Assembly (NCBI GenBank): GCA_037349105.1
Contig: JAYJMM010000021.1
Coordinates: 682,001-746,000, forward strand
Direction: 5' to 3'
Length of the DNA: 64,000 nucleotides
From: Limnomonas spitsbergensis
Lineage: Eukaryota > Chlorophyta > Chlorophyceae > Chlamydomonadales
Position numbers and translations under genes: made by a program. The notes under the pieces were generated by a model. The model saw only the letters and a program-made list of their open reading frames with translations. It did no database searches and had not been told where the DNA came from. Shown piece by piece: positions 10,540 to 23,300 of the stretch. Positions within the stretch are counted from its first letter, which is position 1, and each line of letters starts with the position of its first letter.

Positions 10540-12276
10540 AGGTACTTCGCTCATGAGTGGTAAGCAGTTACTTTTCTGAGTGTGCTTATCTTAATTTTGC
10601 TGGGGCTTACCTACCAGTACTACATTGTGACTTATGACGTTCACACCCGCGCCACAGTTTTTTTGTTTCCAAGAGGTTCGTCCAGGGGAGGTCCTGTTCT
10701 TTGTCCTAGTTTATACAGTGATCAAACTTTGAACCGACTTGTGGGCACCAAACGCTCATAAGATTGAAACAAAAGAAACATGAAAGGTACGTACAGGTAG
10801 ACGAAATAAACGTATAATTTCAGTGTGCCTCAGGCCAGAGTTGAATCTGTTCTAGTAACCTAGGCTACCCTCATGGTCTTGAACCGCACCCTTCAGCAGG
10901 GGTGGGATGGGCACAGTCCCCTACCGATTTTGTACTCCAAAACATGGAGCCATGTCTCCATGAGACAGTCCCCTTGTCTGGTATTACCAGCAAACCCCGC
11001 TCGTAAGAAAATTGGGTAATATAAATCGGGATTTCGGTTTGTCACATGTTTTGCCTAGAGAAGCTTACCTTGGGCGTGGCCCTAAGTGCGCCAGTCCGCA
11101 CACGGCGTGTGCAAGGAAGTTACCCGTAATTTCTACGATTCAAGTACTGGTAGACATGGCCAACAAAGCAAGTCGATTTCAGATTCAGCTGATTTTGACA
11201 TGGAGAACCAAACAGGCCATCAAGTCGAGCCCCTGGTGTTGAGAGTCACCAGGGGCTCCAGCCCCTGGTGTCACGGGGGCTCTCGTTCCCCCCGACCTCT
11301 TTTGTTTTTCCTTTTCTGTGGATTGTGCTTTTCTCTTTCAAGACTGAGGGATCGACATACTGGACAGGTTTAGGCCCTGACGATGACAAAAGTCCCCAGC
11401 TCACCACATCCTGCTGCGTGGAACTGGATACCAGTAGCTAGACTGTACCAATCCCAACCCACTAGTTGGGAGTTGGGCGCCCACGCGGCCGAGCCTTTTA
11501 GTGCAGAGCTCACACAAGGTGTAACGCCATGATACGGCCCTAGCAACCACCATCATGCCCACCATCATAAACAACGTTTTTCTGCAATCTTTGAAGTGCC
11601 AAGGTTTGTCTCATCCCCTGGTTTCGTTAGCCCTCACCTGCAGGAGGTGATCTGCCGTGGCATGGCCAGCTGGCTAGGGGAATGGGCTGCTGGCTTGGGT
11701 TCAATTGTTCTTTCCCCAAGGTATGGCCCTTGCTCCTGCACCGCCTCTTCGGCACCGAAGGCGAAGGGTGGGGGGTGGTTGGGCTCAAACCCCGATCGGT
11801 TTTTGAATCCTGTACAATCAGTTTGGGGTCGCCGGCACCTCGATCCGATGAGTCAGAGACAAGGGTACGGTAGTCAGGAAAGGGAGCGACGATACAGCGT
11901 AGATTCTGAATGATCTGACTGTGAGGGGTTTAACTGAAATAAATAAACAAATGCGATTGCGTCCTTCAGAAAAATTTTACTGATCTGGGTGGTCGAATGA
12001 TTTCAGTGTTCGGACCAGGTTCGGACCAGGGTTCGGACTCACATTTTGGTACAAAAGATGAAGCTGAGCTGACCTGCGTCAAGACCCGAGCGCATTGCCT
12101 CACTGTTCGCCTCATTCTTAAACCACTTGCTGAATCTGTCAGCTTGATGCGCTCGATGCGACGTTGATATACCCTTCTTTGTTTCCTGTCGTTCTGAAGA
12201 GCGAATCTGTGTATATAGAAACCTGAGCTGCTAAACTTATCTTATCTCCCCGGACAAAGCCTGAGAGGCCTGCGAT
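10540..12276. other. intergenic, no gene recognised
   Basis: Contains a solo LINE tail and palindromic CCCCTGGTG/CACCAGGGG units at 11229-11270, but no supported exon. The last few hundred bases should include the promoter and 5' UTR of the AP-4 sigma gene. Confidence 0.4.
11471..11533 (+). repeat. solo LINE 3' tail
   Basis: GTTGGGCGCCCACGCGGCCG, then AGCCTTTTAGTGCAGAGC and GGTGTAACGCCATGAT: a well preserved tail. Confidence 0.65.
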
Positions 12277-13436
12277 ATGACAATAAAGTTTGTCCTGCTG
12301 GTTAATAAGCAGGTGCGTGTAAGGTTTTTGTGGTCAGTCATTAGTAGTGAAGCATAGTAGTGAAGCATGTCAACGACCCCTTCGTCTAGAACAATGTGTC
12401 ACCCATACGGTTCTCCGGACGAAAATCATTCTTCCCCCCCCCCCCTAACTGTTTAGGGTCAGACAAGGCTTGCCAAGTACTTTACAGAGTTTTTGACAAC
12501 TGACGACAGGCGCAGTCTAGAGGGAGAAGTCGTCAGGAAATGTCTGTCGCGCACAGACAAGCAGGTGAGATTGTTGCATGGATGCATGCATGGCACCGCC
12601 AAGTAACAGGCTTCCATTTTTCTTGTTGGCATATGTATGAGGATGCTTGCTCCTCATTACTCCCTGCTCAGCACTCTTTAAATTGCTGACAAAATGCCTA
12701 GACACTGTGTTTGAGCTTCTCTCGATTGCTGCGTCTCACTCGTTCATCTCACAGTGCTCATTTTACGAGCACCGTCAGTACAAGATTGTGTATCGAAGAT
12801 ATGCGTCGTTGTTCTTCATGGCTGGTATAGACGATGAGGAGGTGAGTGAGCATGTTCTATCATTCCCTATTATCTATCCTTGCAGCAGTAAAGCAAGTAC
12901 CCCTTGCATGTTTTTGTCCTCTGCACACACAAGTTAGCTGTGCATGGCTGCTTTGTAAGGTTTTTTTATACTCACACATTTGTTTTCTTCATGGTGCCAA
13001 TAGAATGAGCTAGGAGTTCTGGAATTCATCCATTGCTTTGTAGAGATCCTGGACAAGCACTTTGGCCAGGTGAGGTGGCTCTCATATTTGTTATGCATTA
13101 TTCTGTAACACTCTTTCTGGCAGAGTTTCTGGCCCCCTGGTTTCTGGCTTGGTAAATGTTTTCCTTCTGAGGCTTTCAAATTGGACAAATCAAAATGACA
13201 CATGGATGTCTGACAGCTACTCCTCTGTGTACCAGGTTTGCGAACTGGATATCATGAACGAGCCGGAGATGGTAAGTTGAAAATTGCCATGGTTTCAGAA
13301 TGGCATGCTTATAGCTCAGAATGTTTCGCAGGTTCACTACATCATGGACGAGATGCTGTTGAATGGATGCATCGTGGACACAAACAAGGCAAATGTGCTC
13401 GAACCTGTGCAGCTACTTGAAACAATTGAGAAGTGA
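12277..13436 (+). CDS. AP4S1: AP-4 adaptor complex small (sigma) subunit
   Basis: Six exons join exactly in phase to 145 codons plus TGA: 12277-12312, 12457-12564, 12755-12841, 13004-13069, 13236-13271, 13332-13436. All introns are GT-AG. The protein is a complete longin-like sigma chain: it begins MTIKFVLLVNKQ, continues GQTRLAKYF, YKIVYRRYASLFF and LEFIHCFVEILDKHFG, and ends LNGCIVDTNKANVLEPV. Length and the run of conserved blocks match AP sigma subunits. IVYRRYASLFF with CIVDTNKANVL fits sigma-4 better than sigma-1 to -3. The product would be the small chain of the AP-4 tetramer, which sorts cargo at the trans-Golgi network without clathrin. Nothing is missing. Confidence 0.94.
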
Positions 13437-14129
13437 TCAGCTGCATGAGGGGATGTCATGGACACTGCCTGGTCAAGTCATGGCAGTCGTAAGCATTTCA
13501 CAACAAGTTGGTGTGGCAAGACTTTTATGGCTACCTGCTTTCGCATGTTCCGTCTCTTTCATATTATAGCTTTATAGTTCCAGTACATTCGATGTGTTTG
13601 TTTTAGGGCACTGACTTTGCGCCAAGGTCTGCTTGGCTGGTTAATAGGTGCGACATGCAACCATAATGTGCACAGGCATCATGAAGATCGCAACTCGTAG
13701 CTAGTGTATAACTTTAAAAACTTCGTATTGTAAGTTTCCATGTTAGAGCAGCTGATGGGCTGGACATTGAAGCAATCAACGCACTCCTGCTCCCCCTTAC
13801 TGATGTCCATTTGCACTGATTATGTTCAGAATTGGAGGCTCGCTTCGAGGGAATGTGTATCTCTAGAGTGTGAGCATCTTCCATGTTGGCTATATAAAAT
13901 GAAAAACCCTTGCTCCTATAATTTCCAGATGTATACAGCGATTACGAATCCACTTATCATATGTGTGCTGTTTTGAACTTAACCTGCAAAATCCGTCTGA
14001 GGATCATGTTGGTTTAGCCTCCCGGAATGGAAGAAACCGAAAGTTGGCGAAGAAAATGTTCACAAATCCATGCAAAAAAGTGGACATGGAATTATTTTTT
14101 GAACGGCTGCTTAGAACTTTGAGCGCAAA
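13437..14129 (+). other. AP-4 sigma 3' flank, otherwise nothing
   Basis: Probable 3' UTR then AT-rich spacer. At 14015-14045 a short piece (GCCTCCCGGAATGGAAGAAACCG region) resembles the optional intron at 30634-30664 of the large gene, but it is too short to interpret. Confidence 0.35.
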
Positions 14130-15220
14130 GTGATGAAAGATACTACACCCCCATGCCCCGCATAAAAGGGCTCGTTAAATTGGGTGCCCAACTGCCTGGC
14201 TAGGGGGAGAAAATGAAGGTTAAGAGGGGGAAAATAAGACAGGGGAAGGATAATCCGCCCCACCCCCACCAAAAGGGTTGGCAGCCCGAAGATTCACCAG
14301 CCCCTGTAGAGTCTAGCCTTGAACAAGTCAGAAGAAAATAGAGGAGAGGAAGCAAAAGAGGACCAAAAGGAAGAAGTGCCCCCTTCCGGACAATTAATCA
14401 GATTTCCCATCCCCTCTAGTAGCCAGCCCTGAAAAATGTGTAGCAAATCCACCACAAAAGCCAGGGCCTCCAACCCATGCCAGCCCCAGTACAACTGGTG
14501 AAAGTCTGTGGTGCCCCCTGGGGGGCCTGCCCAGCCCCTCTCACTAGGCTTGCCCTTAACACTATGGCATTGGAAACAAACATGTAGCACATCATCCACA
14601 TGCTCGCCATCTCCCCTTACCCCACACCGCTGACAGCATCGTGTCTCATGCGGTTGACCATTGACCCGTCCTCTGGTATCAGCCGTGCTAACCACACCAG
14701 GCCTCAGCCTCAAGTTTGTGCGCACATGAGCACACGCCCTGTAGCTGGTGCGGCTCGGGGCATATGCCAGCACGGCGCACGCCGTAGGCTGAAACTAGGC
14801 GCAGTAAGCAGCTGCAGACCTGTGCTCAGTGGCGGGGTGTTTGGGATATCCCCTCTGCCAGTCGCCTCCAGTTGCACCTGCTTGTAGACTGCATCCACTA
14901 GCTGTAGTACCTCTGTTATTGGTAGCGGCTGCAAGGCGGCAGCTGCTCCCCGCTCCAACTCCTCCATTATCCCCATCAGTTCACAGCACCATGCGCGCCC
15001 TCCAGTGTTCTGTCGAACCGCGAGCTGCATGTCTCCTTAGGCAGTGCCGCGGCCGGAGATGACCAGTGGCCCACACCACATCTCTGTGGTTCACCACAAG
15101 TGCTGCTTAGACAGTCGCTAACAGGATGCATGCAGGTAGATGATGCCTCAGACGCACTTTCGCTGCTATGCGGCAAACATGCTGCAGCCATAGGCGACTC
15201 TTTACCTAGCATGGCCTTTC
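14130..15220 (-). mobile_element. degenerate LINE copy 2, ORF2 C-terminus plus 3' tail
   Basis: Minus strand from 15030 to 14290 reads MQLAVRQNTGGRAWCCEL, then MEELERG, LPITEVLQLVDAVYKQVQL, and after a frame change CQRCGVRGDGEHVDDVLHVC, a LINE-type zinc motif, followed by HQLYWGWHGLEALAFV. The 3' tail motif is at about 14132-14190. A further 5' block continues to 15220. Frameshifts and a missing reverse transcriptase make it a dead copy. Confidence 0.65.
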
Positions 15221-15354
15221 ATCATGCAGCCGCTTTCGTGCTGAATGATTCCCAACACGCAAAGCTGCCCACTGAGTCCTCTGATCTTGAGCCTGGATAT
15301 CAGTGACCTGTATGGCATGCTCGAGCCAAGTGCTCGGCAGAGGGCATTGTGCTA

Positions 15355-15457
15355 GTGACTGGGCGACAACGGCGTTGCCTGCTTTATGTGGACAAACTTT
15401 CCCTGCTATCCCGCACGACGGCAGATTTACAGCGCATGCTGGATACCCTGACATGAT
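15355..15457 (+). pseudogene. LINE reverse-transcriptase fragment
   Basis: Encodes RQRRCLLYVDKLSLLSRT followed by LQRMLDTL. LLYVDKLSLLS is a decayed YADD catalytic box, homologous to 9480-9727. It lies in opposite orientation to the LINE piece just before it, so the two are separate insertions or an inversion. Confidence 0.5.
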
Positions 15458-16922
15458 ATCAAGGATCTGGTCACCGGACACGTCGGTAAAAAGACAAGGT
15501 ATTCACAGCGGTAGACCATTTGACCCCCAGTCCAACCTACAGGAAGCTCCCAGCCAGTAGGATCGATGCCTCGAGGGATGGTCATGGCTGCATGGCTGCG
15601 ATTCAAACGCTCGAGGATCAGGAGTAGAAAATACACTCCAATAAGGTGACCCGTCCGGATCACGTTATATGAAAGAGTCACCTGGCGGGACCTCCGGAGT
15701 GCCTTAGAATTTTTTGTGACGGCTGGGCATGTGCCCATGCATTATGGGTGATATGATGAAGCAAGTACCAGGGGCGGCATAATTGAAAGGATCGCCAGTG
15801 ATCCCATGCACTGGAAGATTCCGAAAGCTTTCAAATTGTGCAGACATTCATAAATCAATCTTTGCACTGGATTTTGTGCGAGGTTTCAGCTCAAATGCTG
15901 GCCAGAAGCCAGCTGGAGGCCAGTCATGTTTTCGTCTTCATAGGCCTAGGGGCGCCTGCTCAGCAGCCTGCCATTCGTAGTATATTGGTTGCGCACACTG
16001 AAATGAACATGGCCAATACCACATGGCCATGCACTTTTAGTGTGACCTTCACGTACCGGGACTAGACTACCGGCCACGCACACTGACTGACGCCTACGAA
16101 GGTGGGACTGTCGCATAGGGCACCGAAGTTTTCCACGCTTGACAGACATTCGCAAATGGACGGATCATGATTGTTTTCCGAACGAGCCCTAAGCAAGCGA
16201 GGCCCAGAGCCCCAGTGGCCCACATACATGGAGTGAGATTCGTGACCTGGGATGCAGAGAGGTTTGTTAAGCGTAACATGAAATCAAAGAGCCACGATTT
16301 AACAGCTTTTTGAATGACAAATGTCCGTTTGAGACGGGATGTGTGCTCAGGCCAGGATGACACTTTTAGTGTGACCGGCACGTACGGGGAGCACAGTCTG
16401 GTATCGAACAAAGTAGTAACTGGGCAAATGCCTGCGCATCGAAGCTTCTCAATTTATGATAGTCCCAACATAATGAAATGAAGGAATCTTTGCTTTTCTT
16501 GCGTGCGACTCCCAGCAATGGGCGTAAGCGTATCCCGACTGAAAGTCGAGTCGGACGTGGAACAACGGCACGCCTGCAAATCACCATCAGACAGCGTAGT
16601 GCCACGAGTTACAGCTATCAACATGCCAAACATGCTCAGACGTCATGAGAAGGGTGTCGCACACACGCACGCATGCACGCACGCACGGGCGGACAAGAGG
16701 GCAGGTCCGGATCCGGTACGGATCCCTTTATTTATAAAGACAGCACTCGCTTACTTTCCGGGAGGTTTACGGTGTACCTTGCACGTCTCGTCAAAAAAAT
16801 GCGATCTTATTTCATATATATAACTGACATGAGGCCAACATCAGCTCTTTAATGACCATTTCTGTTTCATAAACTAGATGCATGCATATTGAGATAGAGC
16901 AACCCAGAGCTGGCATGGTGTC
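15458..16922. other. intergenic, nothing recognised
   Basis: No conserved coding signal. Contains an ACGCACGC-type microsatellite at 16660-16690 and a TACCGGTA at 16925. Confidence 0.4.
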
Positions 16923-17186
16923 GTGATGTACCGGTACAAGGGAGACGCCAACAATGGAAATTTGTACTCGGCACTAGCAAAGAAGATGCTTGTTCTGCTG
17001 CATCAGCAGAAAAATTATGCTTATGGAGGCAGCGATGATTTAGACGTCAGCACAGCAGCTGCCCAACCCATGGAAAGGGCGAGGGGTATCGCTGGCATGG
17101 CTGTTGGATCTCGCTGTCGAGCTCAAGAGGACATCGCAGGAATTGAGCACAGCTCTTGTGGTGAGTTGCAAGCGTCGTGTGAATAA
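16923..17186 (+). CDS. possible short ORF or first exon, unrecognised
   Basis: An 87-codon frame beginning MMYRYKGDANNGNLY, with balanced composition unlike its surroundings and a donor-like GTGAGT at 17160 inside it. If that donor is used, the exon would end at SSCG. I found no matching downstream exon and recognise no family, so this is a weak candidate. Confidence 0.2.
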   Translation: MMYRYKGDANNGNLYSALAKKMLVLLHQQKNYAYGGSDDLDVSTAAAQPMERARGIAGMAVGSRCRAQEDIAGIEHSSCGELQASCE

Positions 17187-17189
17187 ATT

Positions 17190-19919
17190 ATTTATTCAGT
17201 GACATGCGTTGTTTCGGTGGAAAAGTACGGGGCTGTAAACTCAGGCGGCATTGGCAGACAAACGTTAGTACCACTTGAGGATTCATTCCATGCATGTTTC
17301 CCAGATCAGAGCCCCTGGTTCACATTATACCGGATACTACAGAGAAATCTCGATTGGACCTTGGTAGTAGGCTTAGTTGTTTACTTGATTACACTAGATG
17401 TAGGTGTGCCTGCTAGTTGCGGTGGATTGTGCATGGTACCACTGTACCAGACAGACGTGATCGTACATGGCAGCAGTCGTGCACGTAAGTGAACCCAGTT
17501 TGGGGAACTTGATGTGGAGTAAGCGGAGTCCCGGCATCCATAAATTTGGTACATTTGCTTCGCGCTGCCGGATGGACCCTCTCTACACCTATCATGGACC
17601 GGCTCCATACTCCTGCCCCCCACCCTCTTCCAAATCCGTCACCCCCCCTTGCTTCAGAAATCCTCTACCCCTATGTTCACCTTGTCATCATTGGTTGCTC
17701 TGGCATTTTCTATACAAATATCATGGGCCTCTTTCCAGTCCTTGGTATCCCGCCCCTACACGTCCCGCCACTCCTTGAACAACTAGCAGTCCACACTGTC
17801 CAGTCTGCCTTTTCCATCCATCGTCTCCGATGCTTCCTTGGAAACAGTCCACCCAAATGCCGGCCTGCATCTCCCCCTGTTCTAACTGGCCCGCCATAGC
17901 TCCTTTGCCCCTTTAAGGGTGTACATACCGGGGCTTGGGCGTCTCGGAAACCTGTACTTCCCCAAATCCACGCCGCATCGGCGTTATCTTTTCTATTCTT
18001 TTCTAAAAGCAAGACAAAACATCTGCCCCTGATCAAGCTTTCCTTATATTGCGGCGTTTTCTGCCCAGAAGGCGTTACCAACGTCCAACCTTGAGTCCCA
18101 TCCCAGATTTCCCTGGGGCTTAAACTTCTGGGTCGCCTGCTGCGCAACCTGATCCCCTGTTGATGGCGCCATGCACACCAATTCGAACATGTGAACAAGA
18201 TTCTCCTTCCTCCACTGCGATCTGCTGCTGCACTGGACAAGCGTCAGAGCCTGTGGGACGCATTGCCCGCAAAAGCCACAGGGAAGCCGTCATACTATGT
18301 GGTGGGTACATTTTGGATGGGGTATCCAGGGTTTTCACCTGTCTAGGAGATGAGGCCTTAGACCTGTAAGAGACAACTTGCTCTTCTCAGAGGAAAGAGG
18401 TTGGAAGGAGACAGAGCCTGTAGCGTGCCAACACCTACACAATATCTGAGACTACTGATGTCCAAATAAGCGGTACATCATGGACTGTGCGAGGCTTCAT
18501 GAGGAGAACCCTCCGGTTGCACAGACAGTAAAGAGCAAGGTCGGGACCCTTTACACAAGACAACCCCTATATATGCTATTAACACTGAGAGTGTTGTAGA
18601 GTCCCATAACACTCGGACCTAATACGAGCAAACTACAACTGCACAAGGTGGGGTTCCTCCGTTGCACATAACCGATGTTCCAAGGTCACAGACCAAGGAA
18701 ATCATGGCTAAGGCACACTTACACAAGCCGTGTCACTAATATGTGCTACCCTGCGTATCTACGGGCTTGAGACAGGGGGGAATTCCAGTCCAAAAACGAT
18801 CCCCTGGTTGTATGGAATTCGAGATTGAGCTTAACTGACAACCCTTCATTGCCGAAGGGGGCGGTCCAGTTACCAAGGCATGGCCTTGGTAACTGAAACA
18901 AATGATCTCGGAGGCAGCAACCCATACCCCTGGTCGTGCCACCCCAGGCTGCTTCCCACATTGTAAAACAGAAGCTTTGGAACCTCAGGACAGCAGAAAG
19001 ACATAGGACACCACGTTTGGGAATGTGCTCCCACTATTGAAGGCAAAGGAAACACACTTCCCCGAGCAAACTCCATTTTTCGGCGGGCAAGTGGTCCCCC
19101 AAGCCACTTTTCAGTGAGCAAGTTAGAGACGGTGAAGAGCATTCTGCGATAGAAACCAAGGGAAGGGCAGATGGAGCATGGGGAAGGAACACAAGCATGT
19201 GACCCCGCTAGCAACCGCTTAGGTTCGGGTGGCATTTCGCCCCGGGGGGCGACCATCATGGGGCACATGGGAAGCAGTCAAGAATGAAGGCTAGGGTTGC
19301 AAAATAAGAAGGGCATGGGGCAGTAGAAAAACGAGGACGGGTGAGAGTGGGGTGCATGCCTTGTTCATACTTCTGTGAACCTGTCTTTCAGCACTTACAA
19401 CCCAAGGATATGCCGGGCAAATTGTATTTCTGACGCCTAACCATTGCCTAACCTGCTCATTTACATGCTTGGCATTCTGATTTTTGAACACGTAACCTGC
19501 TTAGGTGCATGCTTGGCAATCTAACTTTTGAAAGCCCAACTTGCTCAGGTGCATGCTTGGCAATCTGATTTCCTGAGCATGGTGCAGTGCCTGCGAGACC
19601 GTCTGGCTCCGGAACCCATGGATCAGTCGCACCGCCTCCCGGCAAGCCCAAGGGACCCCAGCACCATCTTCTTATGGTGAGTAGCAAAGCTGCATGCCCT
19701 AACAACATGGGAATACTGCATTTGTGATGAGGGGTGGATGGAGATATGACACCACAGCAAATGAAACCCATCGGCTTGAAAGGAGGGGACATTTCAGTTT
19801 TGAAACAGCCTACTTCTTGAACATAAATGTTGAGAAGCCAACACTTACCCGGTGCCGTATCCAGGTGTGTGCCTTTGGCCTGTGGGGTGGCCAGACACAA
19901 GTAAAGCAAGGATGTGGTC
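17190..19919. other. intergenic, no gene recognised
   Basis: Long frames here (17546-17899, 17710-18240, 19457-19924) are low in complexity or lack splice and motif support. A near-perfect hairpin, cagttaccaaggc-atg-gccttggtaactg, lies at 18868-18896. Confidence 0.4.
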
Positions 19920-20104
19920 GGCATTTATGCTTGTTTTTGTTTGCCCTGGACCTCATTTGGGGACAGCCAGGCGACCATCAATTGGAACCAAACCTTGACC
20001 GGCCGGTGGCCGGTGGCCGAAGCAGCAGGAATGAATGCACCAGGCCCCCTTGGCCTTCGGCCGCGAGGTAGCTGAACTGCAGCTGAATCAAGCTGAAATA
20101 AAGT
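19920..20104 (-). repeat. SINE-like AGCTAC-head repeat, reversed
   Basis: Ends with gtagctgaactgcagctgaa then tcaagctgaaataaa, the reverse complement of the family head TTTATTTCAGC plus two AGCTAC units. The body contains GACCGGCCGGTGGCCGG. Confidence 0.65.
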
Positions 20105-20370
20105 GTGGTTGAAGCGTGCTATGGCTGCGGAGGCGGATCGGACGACTTCCTCAGCCATGACACTGGAATCTGCTGTCCTATAAGCTCGAGACAACCTCGG
20201 GCAATGTGCACGTATGCAGCCGGGATCAAGTCTGCAGCACATGAAACATTGGCAAGCCACCCAGTTGGGTGTTGGCAAGTCTCACAGTTTCACTTTCATA
20301 CATATCCACACTTCCCACACTCCCAGGCATCCCTCTAACACCATTCACACTCCCATGCATCCTTCTGCGC

Positions 20371-23300
20371 ATGCTCGACTTTGTGGCTGTGCCCCAGGCT
20401 GCCACAGAGCGGGATTCCGTGCTGGAGATTGCCTGCGCTAAAGCCGTCATTGGAGAGTGTGAGGGAGGCACGCTCATCGTGGTGGACAAGGACCTGGTGC
20501 TGGTTGGAAGAACCTGGCAAGTCCTGAGCAAAAAATACATCTACATTACATTATGATATATTTGTTTTTTACCTGGGCACCCTCGTTGTAGTGGACAAGG
20601 ATCTAGCGCTGGTTGGAAGATCATGGCAAGTCCCCTGACAAGTCCTGACCATTTGTTTTTGAATTATGATAACTTCTCCTCATGTTTCTGTTACTTTGGC
20701 ACCCTTTTGCAGAGCATGAGGATCTGGCGCTGGTTGGAAGGCTATGGCCGATCAAGTCTCGACCGAAATATACAAACCCATATATGAATTCGAAACACTT
20801 TTCTTCCCTTTTCTTTTACCTTGGCAACCTCGTTGTAGTGGACAAGGATCTGGCGATGATGGGCGGCAAGTCCTGACTGGAACAGGCAAACATTTTTAAT
20901 TGCAAACACTTTTTCTCCTTCATTTTTACTCAGAGCCAGGGGGTATCTGGGGCGAGGTAGAACATCCTAGCAAGTCCTGACCAACAGTTACAGAAACATT
21001 TGAATCTTAAAGACTCCTCCTCCTGTTGTTTTGTCACCTGGGCAATCCACCAGTGCTGGGCAGTTGAACAGAGCTGAAGCTGACACGGTCAAACGAGGTC
21101 AAACCAAGTGTTGGATTTCGGTCCCCAACGGTTAGTGAGCTAAGCGCACTTACCGTCCTGGGACCCAAATTTAATTCTGTGGGATCACAGCGTTAGGGCG
21201 GCTGCTGGACGGTCCTGTGGGGGCAGTGGGCAGGACGAGTAGCTGCTGCACTGCTTGCGTGTTGCATCGTTTATTTAACAGTTTCAAATGCAGGGTTGCT
21301 TGCGCACTACAAAACGGTGCCGCCCCTGCCTCCCTTGCAGGTGCCTCGTGGAGATGTTCCTTGCGGCCTACCATCGTGAGCCTGCCGAGATGCAGGTCCT
21401 GTTTCCAAGTGAGTCAGAGTCCCTGGCCACGATGCCCTGAGCTACCTGCTGCCTGTAGTTTGCTGCCTGATGCCTATTGTTGGCTGCCTGCTGCCTGCTG
21501 CCTGTAGTTTGCTCCCTGATGCCTATTGTCTGCTGCCTGCTGCCGACTGCCTGTTATCTATATCTTGCCGTCTAGTGCTAGCTGTATTGAGCTCGCTACC
21601 TGTTGCCCGCCATCTGTTTGCCGTCGTCTGCTGCCTTCTGCCTGCTCCCTGCTGCTTTTTCCTTAATGCACATTGTTTTTGCCTGTTTTTTCTGTCTGCT
21701 GCTTGCTTCCTGCGTTCTGCTGTCAGTTGTCTTCGCCTGCTGCCTGCAGCCTTGCTACCTGTTCCCTCCTTCCTGCTGCCCTCTGCCTGCTGCCTGTTGC
21801 CTGTTGCCTCCTGGCCATTGTTGCTGGCCGCCACCTCGTAATTAACATGCCCCCACGCTTCATAACTGCCACTGGGGCGCGATAACTGCCTTTTTAAAGC
21901 CTGCCCCCTGTCCTGTTAGGAGACATGGATTTGGACCTGCCTTGGCGTCTGCAATGTGCCATGGCCTCAGCAGATGTAACACAGGTAAGGAAGGCCCCTC
22001 TATTTATTTTAGCACACCTCAGCTACAATTCAGCTACATCCCAGTCTACAGTTGAGAGGGCCTGGTTCAGCAATTTCTGCTGCCCGGGCTACCAGCCGTA
22101 GGCCGGTCAAGGCCTGCTCACATATGGCCTAGCAGTGGCCTTTCAGCGGCCCTAGTTGGATCAAGGCTGCTGTGCTCTTGTTCACGATCATGCGCTCGCA
22201 TGCTATTTTTAGAGACATGCATATCGAGCACCTCTTGACGCCCCTAGTCCTGTATATGAAATCTAGTAATTTTGAATATCTGATAAATCAGAGACGGACG
22301 CCGATGACAGCCCTGTGGCCAACCTCCATTGTGCGCGGCCCTGACCCCCTTCATAGGCTGAAGCCAGCCGTGCAGAAGACAAGCTCAGACTCGTTGGTGA
22401 AGTGAAGCATAGCGTTGGCCTGAAGAGGATGCACGCCCGGCTGCGAGACCGCTTCCGGCTAGCCACAAGGACCACGCTGCGGTGGGGTGGCCTGTCCCTG
22501 CTGGCTGGGTACTGCGCACTCCTCATCAAGGTAATTAGTTGTTTATTTCAGCACAGCTTCAGCTACAGTTTAGCTACCGTATGTCACGGCCTACGGCCAA
22601 GGAGGCCGGGTGCAGCAAGTTCTCCTGCTCGGGCCTGCGGCCTTAGGCCGATCACAGGTTGGTCCCATTTGGCCCAGTGGTGGCTGCCCGGCGCCACCCA
22701 AAGGTGGTCGAGCACACACTTCAATGAACACCAAGGCGAGTGTTGCCAGTCATAATGCCCCTACCAGCATGCATAACGTGTTCACCTGCTGCCGGCCTGT
22801 CCTGGTTCAACTTATCCAGGCTGCAAATCCTGATTTCATGCGTGTTGATCGCAAGATCCTGAGCCGTTATTAAACTACTCCCTAACCCTGTTACGCGTGC
22901 CGCACTGCCTGTGTCAGGGTGAAGAGTACAGCCTCCTGTACTGCTCCCTGGCCTCCCTCTCAGAGCTGGCCGTGGACGAATGTCAGATGGAGGCCATCAG
23001 GTACAGAAAGGGTCACACATGTCACACATGTCAGTATGTCACACATGTCAGTATATTACACATGTCACGCATGTCAGTCTGTCACGCATGTCAGTCTGTC
23101 ACACACTTCAGTATGTCACGTATGTCAGATTGGCAGTATGTCACACATGTTAATCGGAAGTCACGCTAGTTCATGTTGTAGGGGAAATAGTGTGAAACCT
23201 GACAGGCACCAGGAGGTTAGCAGTGGGTGTAACGAACTTTGTTTTGTACCCGGGCTTCCACCACTTCCAGAATAAAGATCCCCTAGCCCAATGGAAGAGC

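Noticed and set aside
17546..17899. 117-codon + frame with VHLVIIGCSG, perhaps a LINE nuclease piece
   Set aside because: The resemblance is faint, no second motif supports it and the rest is Pro-rich low complexity.
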